Of a DNA stretch of 64,000 nucleotides, positions 21,301 through 34,550 are shown one piece after another. The DNA lies in the NCBI GenBank assembly GCA_049999765.1, contig JBNGIQ010009093.1, positions 40,057 through 104,056 on the forward strand, read 5' to 3'. The translations under genes and the position numbers were made by a program. Source of the DNA: Phaeoceros laevis (taxonomy: Eukaryota > Anthocerotophyta > Anthocerotopsida > Notothyladales). Position 1 is the stretch's first letter, and each line of letters begins with the position of its first letter. The notes below the pieces were generated by a model. That model saw nothing but the letters and a program-made list of their open reading frames with translations, was not told where the DNA came from and made no database searches.

Positions 21301-23287
21301 TGGAGGCACAGTATCCAGAAAAGTCATCTCACTGACACATTTTGTGATCCGATCCAACCGCTCCTGGGCAATTATGCTGCAAAGGACACACATTATGACA
21401 AGCGCAAGAACCATCTGGGCCAACTATAGAAAATAAGTTGACTTCACAGCTGAGGTTGGGCAAGGCAAAAGAGAATTACAGTTTCCACCATCTCATACCT
21501 GTGCAGGACCTTGAAATGGAGGTCAAAGAAAGGAAGCCTTGTCAGGATGCAGTAACAGCGTGGTGCAGATACTAGGAAACGACCAGTGGGGGAGCTGGGA
21601 GGAGAAATTGCAGCACTAATGGCCAAGATTCCTGGCAGCCTCTGTACAATTTCCTGGACCAATACACAGACACCATACAGCGTTGCATTGTCCGCCACCT
21701 GAAGGTAAACATGTCAAAAGCTTGGTCAACAGCTCACACTACCCTGCGAAACAAAGATAATTTCCATAGTGCCAAAGGCTGAGCTCAATCTTAGAGTCCA
21801 CTTTACACCACACTTCTCAAGATTATACCCACCTTCAGAAGAAACACAAACGAGAGGTCATCCCTTTTTAAGTGACCCTGTAAAAAAAGCCCGTTCCAGC
21901 AGAAACAGCTTTAGTCCTCCCAAAAGGTATCACAGAAGAGGCTGGCTGAAGCTGAGACACGTATTAAAGAGAAGATGCTTCAATCACTTCTGCATACAAT
22001 AAGTTACCTGCCCATACATAACTTCGTTTAACTCACTCATTGATGGGGTCCGTTCCATAAGCTTAGCCTGTTATGGTCAACAGCACAATCCAGAATTTTG
22101 TTTAAAGTTTTGGCTGTTTCGAAGGCCTGAATGGGCACCCTTTCCTTTCGCTTTACACATTTTAATACTCATGCTACCTCTCTAATTCTGAGCGGTGATA
22201 TGATCACATGCTAATGCGATGTTCTATAAACTTCTATGGCCGATTTTGTCCACTCTTGTTTGAGAGAAGGTAAGTTGGGTTACCTCAACACCACTTGGGA
22301 AGCAAAATGCAGGAAGGTCTTTACTTTTCAAGGGAAGCCGTTTGTTGGGTGGGAACTTAAAAAGAACCTGAACCAACCACCACACTGTAAGCACAAGATG
22401 CCTGCCGGTTCTTGAAAGGACACTACTGCATCGCTTGATCAGTCAGGCAATACCAATCATTGTGTCACAGAACCGGTACCATGGAAAGCTACAAAGCTCC
22501 CACTGCTCTTTCAGCTCATTGCATACTTCTACACATGAAACAGAATGACGAATCAACTACTTCACACATTGCCAGCACCTTGTCACTTTCTAGATTCACC
22601 CTCAGCTGCTCACAACAGTGGTCTGTACTCATTTGAGGCAGACAGCAAGTAAAGCATAATGCTGAAAGCGGTTAGAGCAGAGAACCTGAGGCTCCAACGT
22701 AGAAACAGGAGGGGCCTCTTTCTGTGTACCAACTTCTCCCACAAGCCTCTCTACTTTGTCATGAAGCTCTCTTTCCCAAGCCTTTTTCCGCGCAAAAGCA
22801 ACCTCTGTGGCTTCTACATTGGTGTTTGGATGCAGGCCAACTACCACAAAGTGCTCAAATATAGATGTCGGCTCCTTCTTTGGCCTTCGTTCCTGGCATA
22901 CAGGGCACCCTGATGTTTATGTAGCAAGTGCGTAGTTAACCACAAATCAAACATCTTATACCGAATGCTTACGTTATACAATAGCTGAAGATCACTCCAT
23001 TGCCGCTTTTGCTTCGTAAGAACTTCTGGGTTGAATGAATTCTTTCTGCTACCCTCCCCCGGGGTGGAACTCCATTTCCATGCTTTCTGGAGCTGCCTTC
23101 TCCACTTGTTGAAACTGCTGCTACTAGGGTGCTTCGAAGAAATGACGATTGAAGGACGAGGTCTAACAGCAGCAGCTGCTGCTACAGCAGCTCTAGCTAC
23201 CTCTTCTGTTGTTTGCTGGAAAAAAGATGGTCTACGCTCATATTGACTAGAGCTCGAATTGTCACCCATGACATTGTTCATGGACAC
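18336..23287 (-). CDS. DENN-domain protein (plant AEX-3-like, Rab exchange)
   Basis: DENN proteins activate Rab GTPases by nucleotide exchange in endomembrane traffic; this resembles the plant DENN (AEX-3) family represented by Arabidopsis At5g35560. About 18 exons on the minus strand. N-terminal exon 22973-23287 (MSMNNVMGD; KWRRQLQKAWKW). uDENN: 22686-22909 (FEHFVVVGLHPNTNVEATE), 22284-22367 (SKDLPAFCFPSGVE), 22008-22067, 21833-21877 and 21499-21698 (ADNATLYGVCVLVQEIVQR, PRCYCILTRLPFFDLHF). An acidic, serine-rich linker spans 20526-21376. cDENN/dDENN: LRVICAYYRTPIPERGS (about 20340), MFAGALLEKQTVVICSNL (19715), GVLSAVVLSLIPMIRPYEWQ (19570), VLPRRMLDFLDAPVPFV (19385), then SYLDSFCTNLRSHTITNVQS (18790), SLLLKESFIDSFANRDRPF (18620), LFADTQLFTVHTDAVLSSYQ (18470) and a final micro-exon 18336-18350 (ELQG, stop). 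The join between the first two exons does not keep phase with the sites I see, so a small exon may be missing there. Confidence 0.88.
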
Positions 23288-24627
23288 CCCAGGACTTAAG
23301 AATTCTGCCTGCGCCTAAGGAGGTGGCGTATGCCTCTCCCCGAACCGAAAAAGCCCATGATCTGCTCCCACGAACAGAATAATTTTGGATGGCTACTTAA
23401 CAGGTGCAGACTCAAATTCCGGACGGGTCCAGTTGCAGCCATTATAGAGTTGCATTCTAGAATGCAACCCTAGAACTTCACAACTAGTTCATCTGCTGAA
23501 CATGAACGACCTCAGCCACGGGTGACATGCATTTAACCCAATAGTAGACTGACGTCAGTGCGCAAACTTTCACCAGATTGCTAGCACCCCGCTGGATGAT
23601 GTAGAACAATGGAAGAGTAAGTCCAAGCCAATTGCCTGCTCAAAGTACCATCAACCCTAAGTGCTAGTTCAATACCATCAGACAGAGTCATGTCCGCTCA
23701 GGGAAACAACCACAGGTTCGTGTACGGTCTTCACCAAAGTCTCAGTAGGGCTGTGTAGACATCTAGGTGCCACATACACCTCTGCAACCCCAGCCACTCC
23801 AACACTTCGACTGCGAATCTTCTTAGAGCAATTCCGACATGAAAGCTGCTATGGAATTGCGACAGGAACATGCAGAGTCTCCAGCAGGCAATAAGCTCAA
23901 CTGTGACTTATGTCGCCTTGCAGTGTTGCAGGTGCCGATTCTTCAACGGAACTCCAGCAGATGCTTTGGCAGCTGATAGTCGTGAAATTGACCAGCAGAC
24001 CTGGAGATGCCACTCCTTACCCCAGAGGACCCGAACCAAGAGGAAGAACCACAAAGGTTCAGGCGCACGCAAATTACAGTGGCTACTCAACTTAGCGGCA
24101 TTATAGCATCCAACGGCACAGCCGATCGTCCACCAAGGCAGGGCTCCTGGTGGGAAACGCCGAACAATCTGACTGTGATAGCTACTGTTCCTTCTCTTCG
24201 TTTGGTTCTTGAGTCTTTTGGGCTTCTGCTAAGCAGCAGCCCAAAAGAATAAATCAACTGTTATGAAGTAATCAACTGCTCAGAACTTACATTGATACCC
24301 GGCGCCTGCCTGGTTTCCATTCTGGCGGCCCGTGGATTTATGAGCAGTTAGTAGACATAAACCCGACTAATAAGGGGATTCTTTTCCTGCAGGTACCGCC
24401 TAACCTTCTAACCCTAAGATTAGAAGGATCGGATGTTTCGACATTTCGACGCTTGTCCCTGGCTATGTCCATTTCTGGGCGACACACTCGGGAAGGCGTT
24501 TAGTGCGTGCCAATGCTCACCGGGCGTACACCTGCGCTGCGGAGACTAACACGTGTCATCCATAGACGGACGGAGGAACTTCTAGGAAGTAAGGTGCCTG
24601 TTAGGACTCTCCGTTCCTAACTGACGA
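23288..24627. other. intergenic / DENN 5' flank, no gene seen
   Basis: No convincing coding frame. A donor-like gtaagt on the minus strand near 24286 could mark a spliced DENN 5' leader, which is speculative. Confidence 0.45.
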
Positions 24628-25984
24628 CAGGAGCTAAAGAACACTTGGGGGAGGGCGGGGCCCACCCTTTCCCCATGCCTCCTGCCATGTCCATCATCAT
24701 CGCCACCCTCTCTTCTCCTCACCTCCCTCTACCGTAGCCGTATTCCCTATCGCTCTACTCTCCACGGGTACCGGCGCGCTTTGGCAAACTCATTGATGTG
24801 CTCGCCCGTTGGCGAAACGATACAACTCGGCGAAGCTCGGCCATAGCGAAGCTTGGCTATGGCCGGGTGAAGCGCTTGGGGCCGCGCGGCTCGCTAGGAG
24901 GCGCGCGCCCGCGCCTGGACGTTAGCCAAGCCACAGGAGGGCGAGCTTCCTGGCCGTTGCTGGCGGACCAGAAGCCATGGCACCAGGAGCCACAAGGCGG
25001 ACGATTCGGCGCACAGCAGCCTGATGGTGGAAAGCCTGCCGGCCTACGCCAATGCGAGGGATGGGAGGCCATCAGGACGCGTACAAGCGCTGGGAGGCCA
25101 TCAGGACGCGCACAAGCGCTGGGAGGCCATCAGGACGCGCACAAGCGGTAGCGGACGGCGGCCAGGCGGGCTCAGAGGTTTGCCCGGGACAGCAACAACG
25201 GAGGCGGCGGCTGTGGTGGCAAGGGCTGCCTGGTGCGTGGCGGCCAGCAGTTTGCATCTTCTTCTCTTAGCATGCTTGCAGGGGTAGGAGGAGGTGGTCA
25301 TAGTGGCAGGGGGAGGAGTAGGAGGCATTGCTGCTGCTGTGGCGACATGGTAGAGACGGATATGAGCCAGGTACCTTAAGGCACCACGACGCTTCCAGAG
25401 TCTGCCACAAAGTGGTGCTTCAAGCAAATTCAACATCCCCTTGCCTGAGAAACAATCAGCTTGGCAGAGACCTAGCACCTAATTTGTAGGTCTCAATTCA
25501 CTTAAGCTTGCCATGGAATCAAGTTGCTGCCAAGCATAAATTTGAAAGTCCGCTCCACACTCCTCCTGGCAGCAATTTGATGACAAGTTCAAACCAGGCC
25601 CTGCTAAACAAGTTCTGATTTCAACGACATCACTCCACAGACAGCTACTTCAAATGATGCAAAGGCACATTTCTTGTCAATTGAGCTCGTGATCGCACAT
25701 GCAATGTCTGGACAGGTTTAGGGTGAACTGAACGAAACGCGTGACGCGAAACTAAGGGCTGGCGCACACAAAGGAGATGGCGAGGCGAAACATGCTTTAG
25801 GTCGTTGATGGCAGAAAATAATAATGCCAGTACGCGCCGGTACCGGTGGAGAGTAGAGCGATAGGGAATGCGGCTACGGTAGAGGGAGGTGAGGAGGAGA
25901 GATGGTGGCGAGGATGATGGACATGGCACGAGGCATGGGGAGAGGGCGGGCCCCGCCCTCCCCCAAGTGTTTTTTTAGCTCCTG
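24628..25984. mobile_element. 1.36-kb element with ~160-bp terminal inverted repeats
   Basis: 24628-24787 (caggagctaaagaacacttg on) is the reverse complement of about 25825-25984 (ending aagtgtttttttagctcctg), with roughly a tenth of positions different. The interior is GC-rich and holds a 29-base minisatellite but no transposase. Long inverted termini around non-coding filler suit a MULE-type non-autonomous DNA transposon. I could not find a clear target-site duplication, so the family is unproven; a plain inverted duplication is the alternative. Confidence 0.65.
25063..25148. repeat. 29-bp minisatellite, 3 copies
   Basis: Units gggaggccatcaggacgcg then (c/t)acaagcgct repeat at 25063, 25092 and 25121, almost identical, inside the inverted-repeat element. 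Confidence 0.95.
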
Positions 25985-26682
25985 CCACTAAGTACACTTG
26001 CCACTTACACTTGCCAAGGCTCTTGCCACTTACACTTGCCAAGGCTCTGGCATGTACAAGACAATGAATGGAGAACGTGCAAAGACTCAAGCAAAGGCAA
26101 CACCAACTAGTGGGATTGCTACCAACTACACAGGATTACTAGGACCTCCGCCTTCATGAAGACACTCAAGGACAACACTGAGAGCCTATAGCAAGGGACG
26201 GATAGACATAAGGGAGAGATGGCCACAACATACACACGAGTACAACCTATGAGTACAACGTCGAACTAGCTATAAGTAACCCAGGGACATAGTCACTAGC
26301 CACACTCCTTGCCCCCTCGAATTAAGCGGGGCCAAGGGAGAACATCGCTCATTAAAAACATCCCTTTTGGCTAAGCCTAAGCCTATCTCACCAGGTTGCA
26401 GATTTGCAACTAAATAGGTTAGCGACCCTCCACTAGTGAAAAGCAAGCGCTCAAATGTGCTCCGGTGAAAAATGACTTGACAGGCCCAGCGCCCCGCATT
26501 GGCGTTTCGCCACATCTGTCCGAGGTCTAGGCTCTACACAATACTTAAGCAGCTACGCTAGTTGTGAAGTTCCGCTTAATGAATTTTGAGGACAACGCAG
26601 CCGCGTTGCCCAGACACCAACATGGCAGCAACATCAATGCCAACAATGCCAACGATTGGGAGCAAAGGCCTGAAAAAAGCTG
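25985..26682. other. intergenic with short tandem repeat
   Basis: Cttgccacttacacttgccaaggct is repeated in tandem at about 25996-26048, just outside the inverted-repeat element. The rest, including a minus-strand open frame at 26270-26515, has no recognisable protein; it may be worn retroelement DNA. Confidence 0.45.
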
Positions 26683-29060
26683 TCATCCCACATTCACTCC
26701 ATCAAGCACCTGCAACAGGGGGAGAGATTGAAGGAAAGCCTGTCTGTAGCCCGGACTTGTAGCAGCAGGGTTCCCAATAATACTGAGTTCTACTAGCTGC
26801 ATACCACAGAAAACAGATTGAACTTCCCAGAGCTCTGAAGTACTGGTTACCCCCGGGTCCATTGCTGCTACGCTGTTGGACAGTAATGACGGACACAAGT
26901 ATCTGCAAGCATCCACGGTGTGGCCACCAATTTCGTTGTAAGACACATCCAGTGTCTGAAGCCGCTGGATGAGACGGAGGGGCCAAAGGGCTGACACACT
27001 TGGGATGAAGTTGTGGCTGATGTTCAAGTCGCTCAGCAGCTGCAATGCTTCTACTCCTGCAAATAGCAGCCACAGGACCATTAGCTCATGAAGTACAAAT
27101 GCATATACCAGTTAAGAAATGCTGACATCTTGCACTTACCATCCAGGGACCAAAGCTTGTTACCACTCAGGTCAAGCCTTTGCACCCACAATATTCTCTC
27201 AGCACCAGCAAATTTTGTCAAGGACAGTCGGTCCAGCTTGTACCAGTCTGAGTGTTGTACATCCACGCTCTCAGTGATCCTCTGCAAGCAACCACAATTG
27301 GTAAACTATTCTCAATAGTCCCACTCCTGCATTGCAGCTGACAAAACTCAGTTACTGCAAAAGACATGCACGACCACCACAGTGCATAATCGAATTGAAG
27401 GCAAATACCTGATGGACATGAAGCAAGCTATGCTGATCCCAATAGAAAGCAGCATGTGCAGGATCCACTGCAGCAAGCTCCTTGTAGAGCTGCATAATCT
27501 CACCTGTATGCACACGTGAATCTTGTGCTGTCAAGAATCTTGCTAGAGTAAGCTTTGCCCATTTACTGCATTACAACAGACAGAAGTGAGTTGAAAGCAC
27601 AAAACAAAATGCCGCCGAGTCAAACATTGATGCCAATTTGCAGTTACCTGTCCTGTTCCAGATTGAGGAGCTCTCTACAGGCATCGATTTCTTTGGAAAT
27701 GACCATCTGCTCCCAACTGCCTTGAGTTCCAACCTGGCTTTGAGCCGTATAATCATCCTTGGCGTTCACAGTGATTGACAAACTATGTTCCTTGGGGGAA
27801 CTGTAGAGTACTGTGCTTGCAGAATTTTCAAGCGGAGGTTGCACAGACAGTAGAGAACCGTTCAGGGGCCAGACACCTGTGACCTTTGGGCCAGTAGAGG
27901 CAAGAGTGCGAGCCAAAAGCCAGGACTGATAGAACCACGCACTCTGGTCATCTGGTTCTGTCCAGTAGGCATGTTTGACAAGCTCAAACTCTTCTTCGAG
28001 GAAGCCCTTTTCATCGTGCAACTTGTCATCGAACAGCTGGGATAGAATGGCACTGGGAAAAAAAGGGCTTGTCAGACTTCCGAATCAACCCTTTTGCCAG
28101 CCAGAATCACACCAAACTCTCCTTCTACCCATCAGGTGTGAGACACGACCATCCTCCAGCTGCAGACCTGCGATTATGCCAAGCAGAATAGTTGCTAAAA
28201 TTTTCCTTTATCTTCTCTGTGGTGTAATCTAGCTCTTGTTGCACTGTGCGTCCACTCTCCTTGACAGCAAACCTGGATCCCGAAAAAAAACAAAACCTGT
28301 GAAAGATGACTCAAAGAAGATAGGACTTGTTGCTAGCTTCCTGCGAGACAGCAGAGGAATCACAAACCTTCGGTAGTCCCAGCCATGAAAATTTCGATCA
28401 TCGAGCTTGAGCAGCTGAGACAGGAGAGAGAACTCGTGATCCAACGAGGACATCCCCAAGCTGATCAACCACTTGCGATGATACCAAGCTCCATATGACT
28501 TGTGATTAACTTTCAGAGCCCTCTCCACCTGTTCTTTAGCTCATGCAAAATCACAAACACGCAGTTCTCTTAGGTGTGCGGGTCCAAACCCCTCACCACT
28601 TTCGGTTGTCTAGTATTCATTAAGTATCACAGCGGAAACTGGAAAGCCTAAGTGCTGGAGTCATGGCCGACAAAGATTCATTCATGACAAGAGTGGGATA
28701 CCACGCGGAGTTCCTCCTGGACTATGGATTTTCGTCGAGCAGCATATTCTTTCTCTTGCCCCAGTAGATGTTGCACAGCAAGCTTCCGATAGTTCCATGC
28801 AGTATACACTTCCGGGTTCAGCTCCAGCAGGCGTGCATTCTGCTGGAGTGCTTTCTCGGTGTAACTGCACATCTATCCTTCAGCAAATTTGCACCACTGC
28901 AAGCAACGCAACATCGCGTGGACAGAAAGCGTACGTACCATCGAGAGCGATGATTCTCAAGAACCTCATCCAACAACGATCGCAGAAGTGCAGCCTTTGA
29001 TTTTTGAGCGGGAGTGTCTGCAACTATTTCTCCCGGACGATGCCGGGGTCTGCCATGCAT
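26683..29060 (-). CDS. Rab geranylgeranyltransferase alpha subunit (RGTA)
   Basis: Alpha subunit of protein geranylgeranyltransferase type II, which with the beta subunit and Rab escort protein attaches geranylgeranyl groups to Rab C-terminal cysteines in the cytosol. Eight minus-strand exons close in phase: 28939-29060, 28702-28864, 28368-28528, 28168-28272, 27648-28052, 27409-27565, 27140-27281, 26683-27056, totalling 542 residues. It starts MHGRPRH, the family's usual N-terminus. Prenyltransferase-alpha repeats are clear: [74 protein letters not shown]. The C-terminal part (about 425-542) is leucine-rich: [80 protein letters not shown], as in the plant form. The middle exon carries a low-conservation insert. 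Nothing looks broken. Confidence 0.95.
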
Positions 29061-32000
29061 GGTTGCGGCGGTAGTCTTTCAGCTTGCTGCTTGGGGTTCA
29101 GCCCGTGTCACAATTTCCCATCTGGGTCTTTGACAGGTTAGATGATCCGAGGACGAGTGACAACTTCTTGATTGTGCGAAAAGCAGTGTCGACTAAGAAT
29201 TTTGCGATTTAAAAGTATATAATGCTATAGTATGCTACCGTAAGAGTAGGGCACAAAATAGTGAACAGGTGGCAACAGGTGGCACCTTGTAGACTGGGGT
29301 GTGGGATGCTTTGTCCAATTGTCAGGTTTGTGCTCAGCAGGGAAGGATGGATGCTCTACTGCTTTGACTCAGAGAAGTTATCTCAAACGAAGCAAGTGCC
29401 GGACCGGGTGAAATCCTGTGGTCGTGGCTGTGGCTTTTGCTGTGCGTCGTTGCAGTGTAATGGCGATGAGTCCGCGGGAGTGGTGGACGCAAAAGCGGCA
29501 GGAGCTGAGTGCATCCAAGTGTGAGCCTTTTATGATCGCGTCCGCGCAGGAACTTACCCCAGCTCAGCAAGCGGTGGTCGATGGCAGAGTGGTGAATGCT
29601 TCAGAGGAACGGCTGGCTCGCGCACACAAGTGCACGGAAGGTGTGGTATTTTAGGTTGCGAACGAGCTGGTGCTTGAAATGCATGTTTCTCGGCAGCAGT
29701 GTTGGTGAGATGTGCAGGCGTAAGCAGTGGCTGGTGCTCGTGTATGCTTCTCAAAATTGGACATGTAGTTTGAAGCCATTTCTTGATTTCTGAAGCCACG
29801 GGTTTGCAAATTGGTGCTTGCAACTTACCAGCTAGGGTTGGTTGCTGGTGTGATGAGAAAGCCCTAACCTTTGGAGTGGTGGCCAGGATGTATCAGTTCA
29901 TCGCTAGGAGTGATTTATGCTTACCAGCTTCCGTGGTTGTTTGTGTTGACTAAGGTGCAAGCATTTAGAATTCTGCTGGCCATTTTCAGGATCCTTCTCG
30001 GTTGTTGTTGAGTGGTGAGGGTTAGGTGTGGAGCAAGAGCAGGACTAGGTCCAGGTCCAGGTCCCAGATAAGGTGGTATGTATGTTGTATCTGGGGTGCA
30101 TGATTTGCTGCTTGCTAATTGTGCTCCACTGTGGCTTGTGTTGTTTGGTTGGGGGGTGTACAGAGGGAGTGAGGGCAGGCCTTAAAGCTGGAGGAATTGC
30201 ATGTGTCGCCTCGGCTATCCCCACTGTAAGTTGCTGCTTCTAGGTTAGGAAGCTCGGCTGCACATGTGAGTTAAAGAATGTGGTGGCTTTTTGGCATGGC
30301 AGCCAGAAAGTGTACTAACCTTGTGGCTGTTGATCAGCTCCTTGCTACACGCTACTTGGACTGGGCTAAGAGGAATGTGAACTACACAGGGCAAGCGCTC
30401 ATCATAAGCGCATGTAAGGCAGGCTGGTTAGATTTTTTGAATGTCAGTTCAGCGAGATTGTGAGGGTAGCGTGATATCAGCTTTCCGGTGAATGTAACTG
30501 GTGAGTGAAGGTTGCACATTTGACTTTTGATGTGCCTTGTCAGTTACTATCGCGGCCTACTTCATCACCGCTGAGCAGACGATTTTGGAGTGTGCGCGGT
30601 CCAATTCTTTTGACGCTATACGCAGAGGCGAGGAGTTGAAGTCTACCACAGTGAGGACACCGTAAAGAAAAGCGAAGCAGGCACATGCAGGCAGACACGC
30701 AGACAGACAGAGAGGGTCCTGGATGTACAGAGAGGGAGAGACGGGAATAGACGAGGTTTAGTAGGTGGTGTGGGAGGGAGTTGAGCTGCTGTTATTGGGT
30801 GGTACCACCTTCCTTCCTGTTGTACCTACCTTCGTTTCCTCGTTGGTTGGCTACACACATCTACTACACAGACTACCTGGAGGCTTTTTTGTTGTTGGGA
30901 GGATCGGAGGAGGAGTTGGCTTGCATTGACTGCTTGCAGGAAGGAGTACTAGTCTAGTCTTGTAGACTACTACTAGCGTGGTCTAGTCTTGGTTGTGAGC
31001 AAGGAAAGTTTGCAGAAGATGGTGGGTTGCACTGCAGCACAAGGCAAGCGTGAGCAGAGGATGGAGTGCGGAGCAAGGCAAAGAGAGGAATGGGCGATGA
31101 TTGGAATGGGCGATTTGTGTTGCGGGAGGAGTCATCAATCACTCACTCCCTCCCTCACGAGCCGTAGCAGGGGCGCAGGAGTCACCGTCAGGTGGACGTC
31201 ACCAAAGCATGGCATGCAGGATAAGGTAGCGGGGATGTATAGATGATGTACATACAAATAAGGTAGCAAGAGCTGGCTACGTTCACATGCTTCCCTTTCT
31301 GTTTCTTGTTACATGGTCCTACATTGTATCTAGCTGCGCTGCCGGGTGTCGCCACTTGGTGCCTGCCATCACGTGACGGCTTGTGGGCGCCATCCAGCGT
31401 GCTTCCACCAAGCGTCCCGGCAGGGGGAGGAGATATCTCGGATGTCCACGATGATGTCCTGTACATGTGGGAACCTACAGTGCCTTGGAAGTATTACAAC
31501 AGTGGGTAAGATATTAGTGTAACTGGTGAGCCGGCAAATTTGGCATGGCCGGGGAAAGAGGTGCAAGCAAGCAAAAAGGCATCCTACAGCGAGGAATGTG
31601 CCGGGAGCGCGCAAGCATCCACGTACTGCAGTCTTACGTTGGCGCCCAGTGCTTATCCTGATGCTACTTCTACAGTATCGGAGAAAGGAGACGGACCGGA
31701 CCGGACCTCTCTCTCGATCACTCACTCAGAGAGATAGGAGAGACAAGTGTCGGCAAGCTTTTGGACACAGCATTTTGTTAGCGGTCTGCTTTCCCTCGGA
31801 GTGGGGGAACGTTGCCATGTTTATCCAGGAGGCTGACTAGTGGCGAACTTGGAGGCAATGTGGATTTGAAATAGCGGCGGCAGGAGGCGGCATGGCACTG
31901 CTATTGGTTGGCCCCCCCCTTTAATACGGGCTAAAGATGTCAGGCGAGGGACATGGCATGAACAGAAGAAGAACAACATGGCATGACATAACATGGCATG

Positions 32001-33324
32001 ACAGTCGTATCGTCCACGGCAATGTGCTGTGTGCCCCTGTGGTGGTGGATGTGCCAGCCAGTCATGAGTGAGTCATGCTCCCAACCGGGTTCCACCACCG
32101 ACAGTGGGGGGGGCAGTGGGGACCTGCCTGTGGGGTGTGGCATGCCATGCGGGGAGGAGCAGGCAACCAACCAGGGTAACGATCCACGTGACACACTTGA
32201 AGTTGAATAGAGCAGGCGGTACGGTTTTTGCAGGGGGGGAGCGACTCGTTGATAACTGCACTGGCATGCATGCAAGAGCCATACATGCGTACATGTGTGT
32301 CTCCACATCCAAGTGCAGTAATTGGTTGCAGCTCTCATGTGACCTGCTGCATCATGGCAAGCAGTCCACAAAAGATATTTGCTGTGAGGAGAGCTGGAAG
32401 GGATGCAATGATTAGGGGCATGTGCAGCATGCAGGCTGCTGGCTAGCTGGCTTGGCTGCTTTGCAGTATTACGTGCATGTAAGGCGGAGGGTACATAGTA
32501 GCTTACCAGTAGATAAGATGAAGATCTGTTAGGCCGGATTCGTAAATGTATGATCATTATCTATCCAGGCAGGGAAGTAGGCAGGAACGGAAGAAGAGAA
32601 GAGAGTTGGATGAGGTTGGGGGACTTTGTCTTCTCCGCTGGCGTGGCAGGCTCCCGTACACCTCTCCACGTGGCGACTCACCTCACTCACTCACCTGGGC
32701 CGCTGCCAACCGCCGAAGCGAGAACGCAAGCTCGTCTCGCCGCGTATGTACATGCACCATATTTCATCCTCCTTATCGCCTTCCCTTTTTGCTTTCCATC
32801 TACTGCCGCCCTGCTGCGGTACGGGCGCGGGGAACCGACATTCATGATCGGCGCTGCAGCAGCCTATTGTGTCGGGCTGGGCCTGCCTGTGGGGGGTCCC
32901 TTTTCCCACCTGCGGTAGAAGACTACCAGTGGTGGGAAGCCTTCCGTTTTACACATGTCGCTCCGCGTCATCACCAACATCATCATACTCCTCTTGTGAG
33001 AGAGAGCAGTGCTTTTCCGCAAGCCTAATAACATAAAAAAAGGGTTTACACGTATGGGATGTGCGCCACGCATTTCTATGATTGGTCCAGCCTATCGAGT
33101 CTAGTCTACTACACGCTGTACAAGACATACATCCTTCATTTGAGTAGGGCAGCAGTACAGTACCCGCCCTTCCTGGTGCTGCTGCTTCATGATGGATGTC
33201 CAGTCAGTGTCAAGTCGGCTCAGTGATCAGACTTATCCTCCATTGCAAGTTTGTGGCTGGCCGAGTTTGTTCTGCCTCGGGAACCTTCCACCCCGTTCCG
33301 TTGACGCTGGCCAAGCAGGACGGG
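29061..33324. other. long gene-poor region, no supported gene
   Basis: About 4.2 kb upstream of RGTA. Open frames on both strands are short or compositionally odd (for example 32546-33028 plus) and none carries a recognisable motif. GA-rich tracts occur near 30690-30760 and 31675-31745. A non-coding transcript is possible but nothing in the sequence shows one. Confidence 0.45.
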
Positions 33325-33544
33325 CCAGTGCTCACCAAGAATTTTTTTACTAACCGGCTCTTTTCCTGCACATCTCCACTCTAACCGGCAAGTTTTCACG
33401 GCAACCGGCAAGTTCCTTCTAATACAATTTGGCACCGGCAAAAATCCGGCAAAACGTGTACATTTTTTGGAGGTTACTTGCTTCGTATACTCTCTTCTTC
33501 CTCCTCTTCATACTTCATAATGCATTGGAAGTGTTTGACTATCC

Positions 33545-33650
33545 TCAAGCTCATTTAATATATCTTCACATTTAATATATCTTCAAATGTGCTTGCTTCC
33601 CCTCCTCAAGCTCATTTAATATATCTTCAAATGTGCTTGCTTCCCCTTTG
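33545..33650. repeat. short tandem duplication (ctcaagctcatttaatatatcttca)
   Basis: Ctcaagctcatttaatatatc followed by ttca and aatgtgcttgcttcccct occurs twice, with an extra 17-base partial copy in the first unit. Confidence 0.8.
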
Positions 33651-34550
33651 CTCATTTGTCAAGGATTCTTGCGTACAAACCCTGACAGACTAGTCAATGT
33701 GGCTTGTCTTCCACTTATCTCCTTGGCAGCTCCAACTTTACGCTTTCTATTTCGTTTGCCATCCATGATAACTTTCTGTATCACAATAACACAATCATAA
33801 AGTAGATCGAAACAAAAAAGAAAATGCAAATGAGTGCAAAAAAGCTCGCGATGAAGTAGGCCTAGGACCTAGATACAAAAGACTTGCTTCTTGTGGAGGG
33901 GTGGTACCTACCTACTGCCAACCGGAATGAGACTTACAAAGCTTTCCTCTGCACGTGGTAGGGCAAAACAGTGAGCCACATTGCTTTCACTACTCATTGC
34001 TTCCTCAGTTCAAAAACATAATGGACAGAGTAGTAGGGCAGCAGAGAAGACCAACCTGGGAGATGCACCACCCTCTCAGCCAGCGCATCAGCCGCTGAAT
34101 TAAATATCTTGCAAAAATCCAGGTTTCTTAAAAAAAGTGTCCCTTAGAAAGTGCCATGTCCCTTTAAATGTAGAAAGTGTCTTAAAAAATCCAGTACTTT
34201 AGTAGTACTACTAATTCTGTACTGGTAGTAGTTTTTATAAAAAATTAAGTATAATATTATATTTAGTAGACTAATAGTGGTACATGAAGTACTTAACTTT
34301 TTCCTACTACTCAATAACATAACCGACAAAAATCCGGCATATCCCATACCTAACCGGCATACGAGTTACGCACACCCAAGTCTAAACCCAATCAGACTCC
34401 CCCACGTGGTGTAGCAATTTGCCAGGATCAAAGATCAACGCCAAGATTCTAATCAGTCAACTAGAGCAACGACACGGCACTAGGCCTCCCAATAGCCCGC
34501 CTACTAGGTAGACTCGCAGACGCGTACCCATGCGCTGCTCTTTATTGCAC

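Noticed and set aside
24798-25151. GC-rich open frame of 117 codons
   Set aside because: It lies inside the inverted-repeat element and its second half is just the translated 29-base minisatellite.
26270-26515. Minus-strand 81-codon frame as a gene
   Set aside because: No family match and no flanking exons; probably worn repeat DNA.
32546-33028. 160-codon plus-strand open frame
   Set aside because: No recognisable domain, overlapping open frames in other phases, and no splice or neighbour support.
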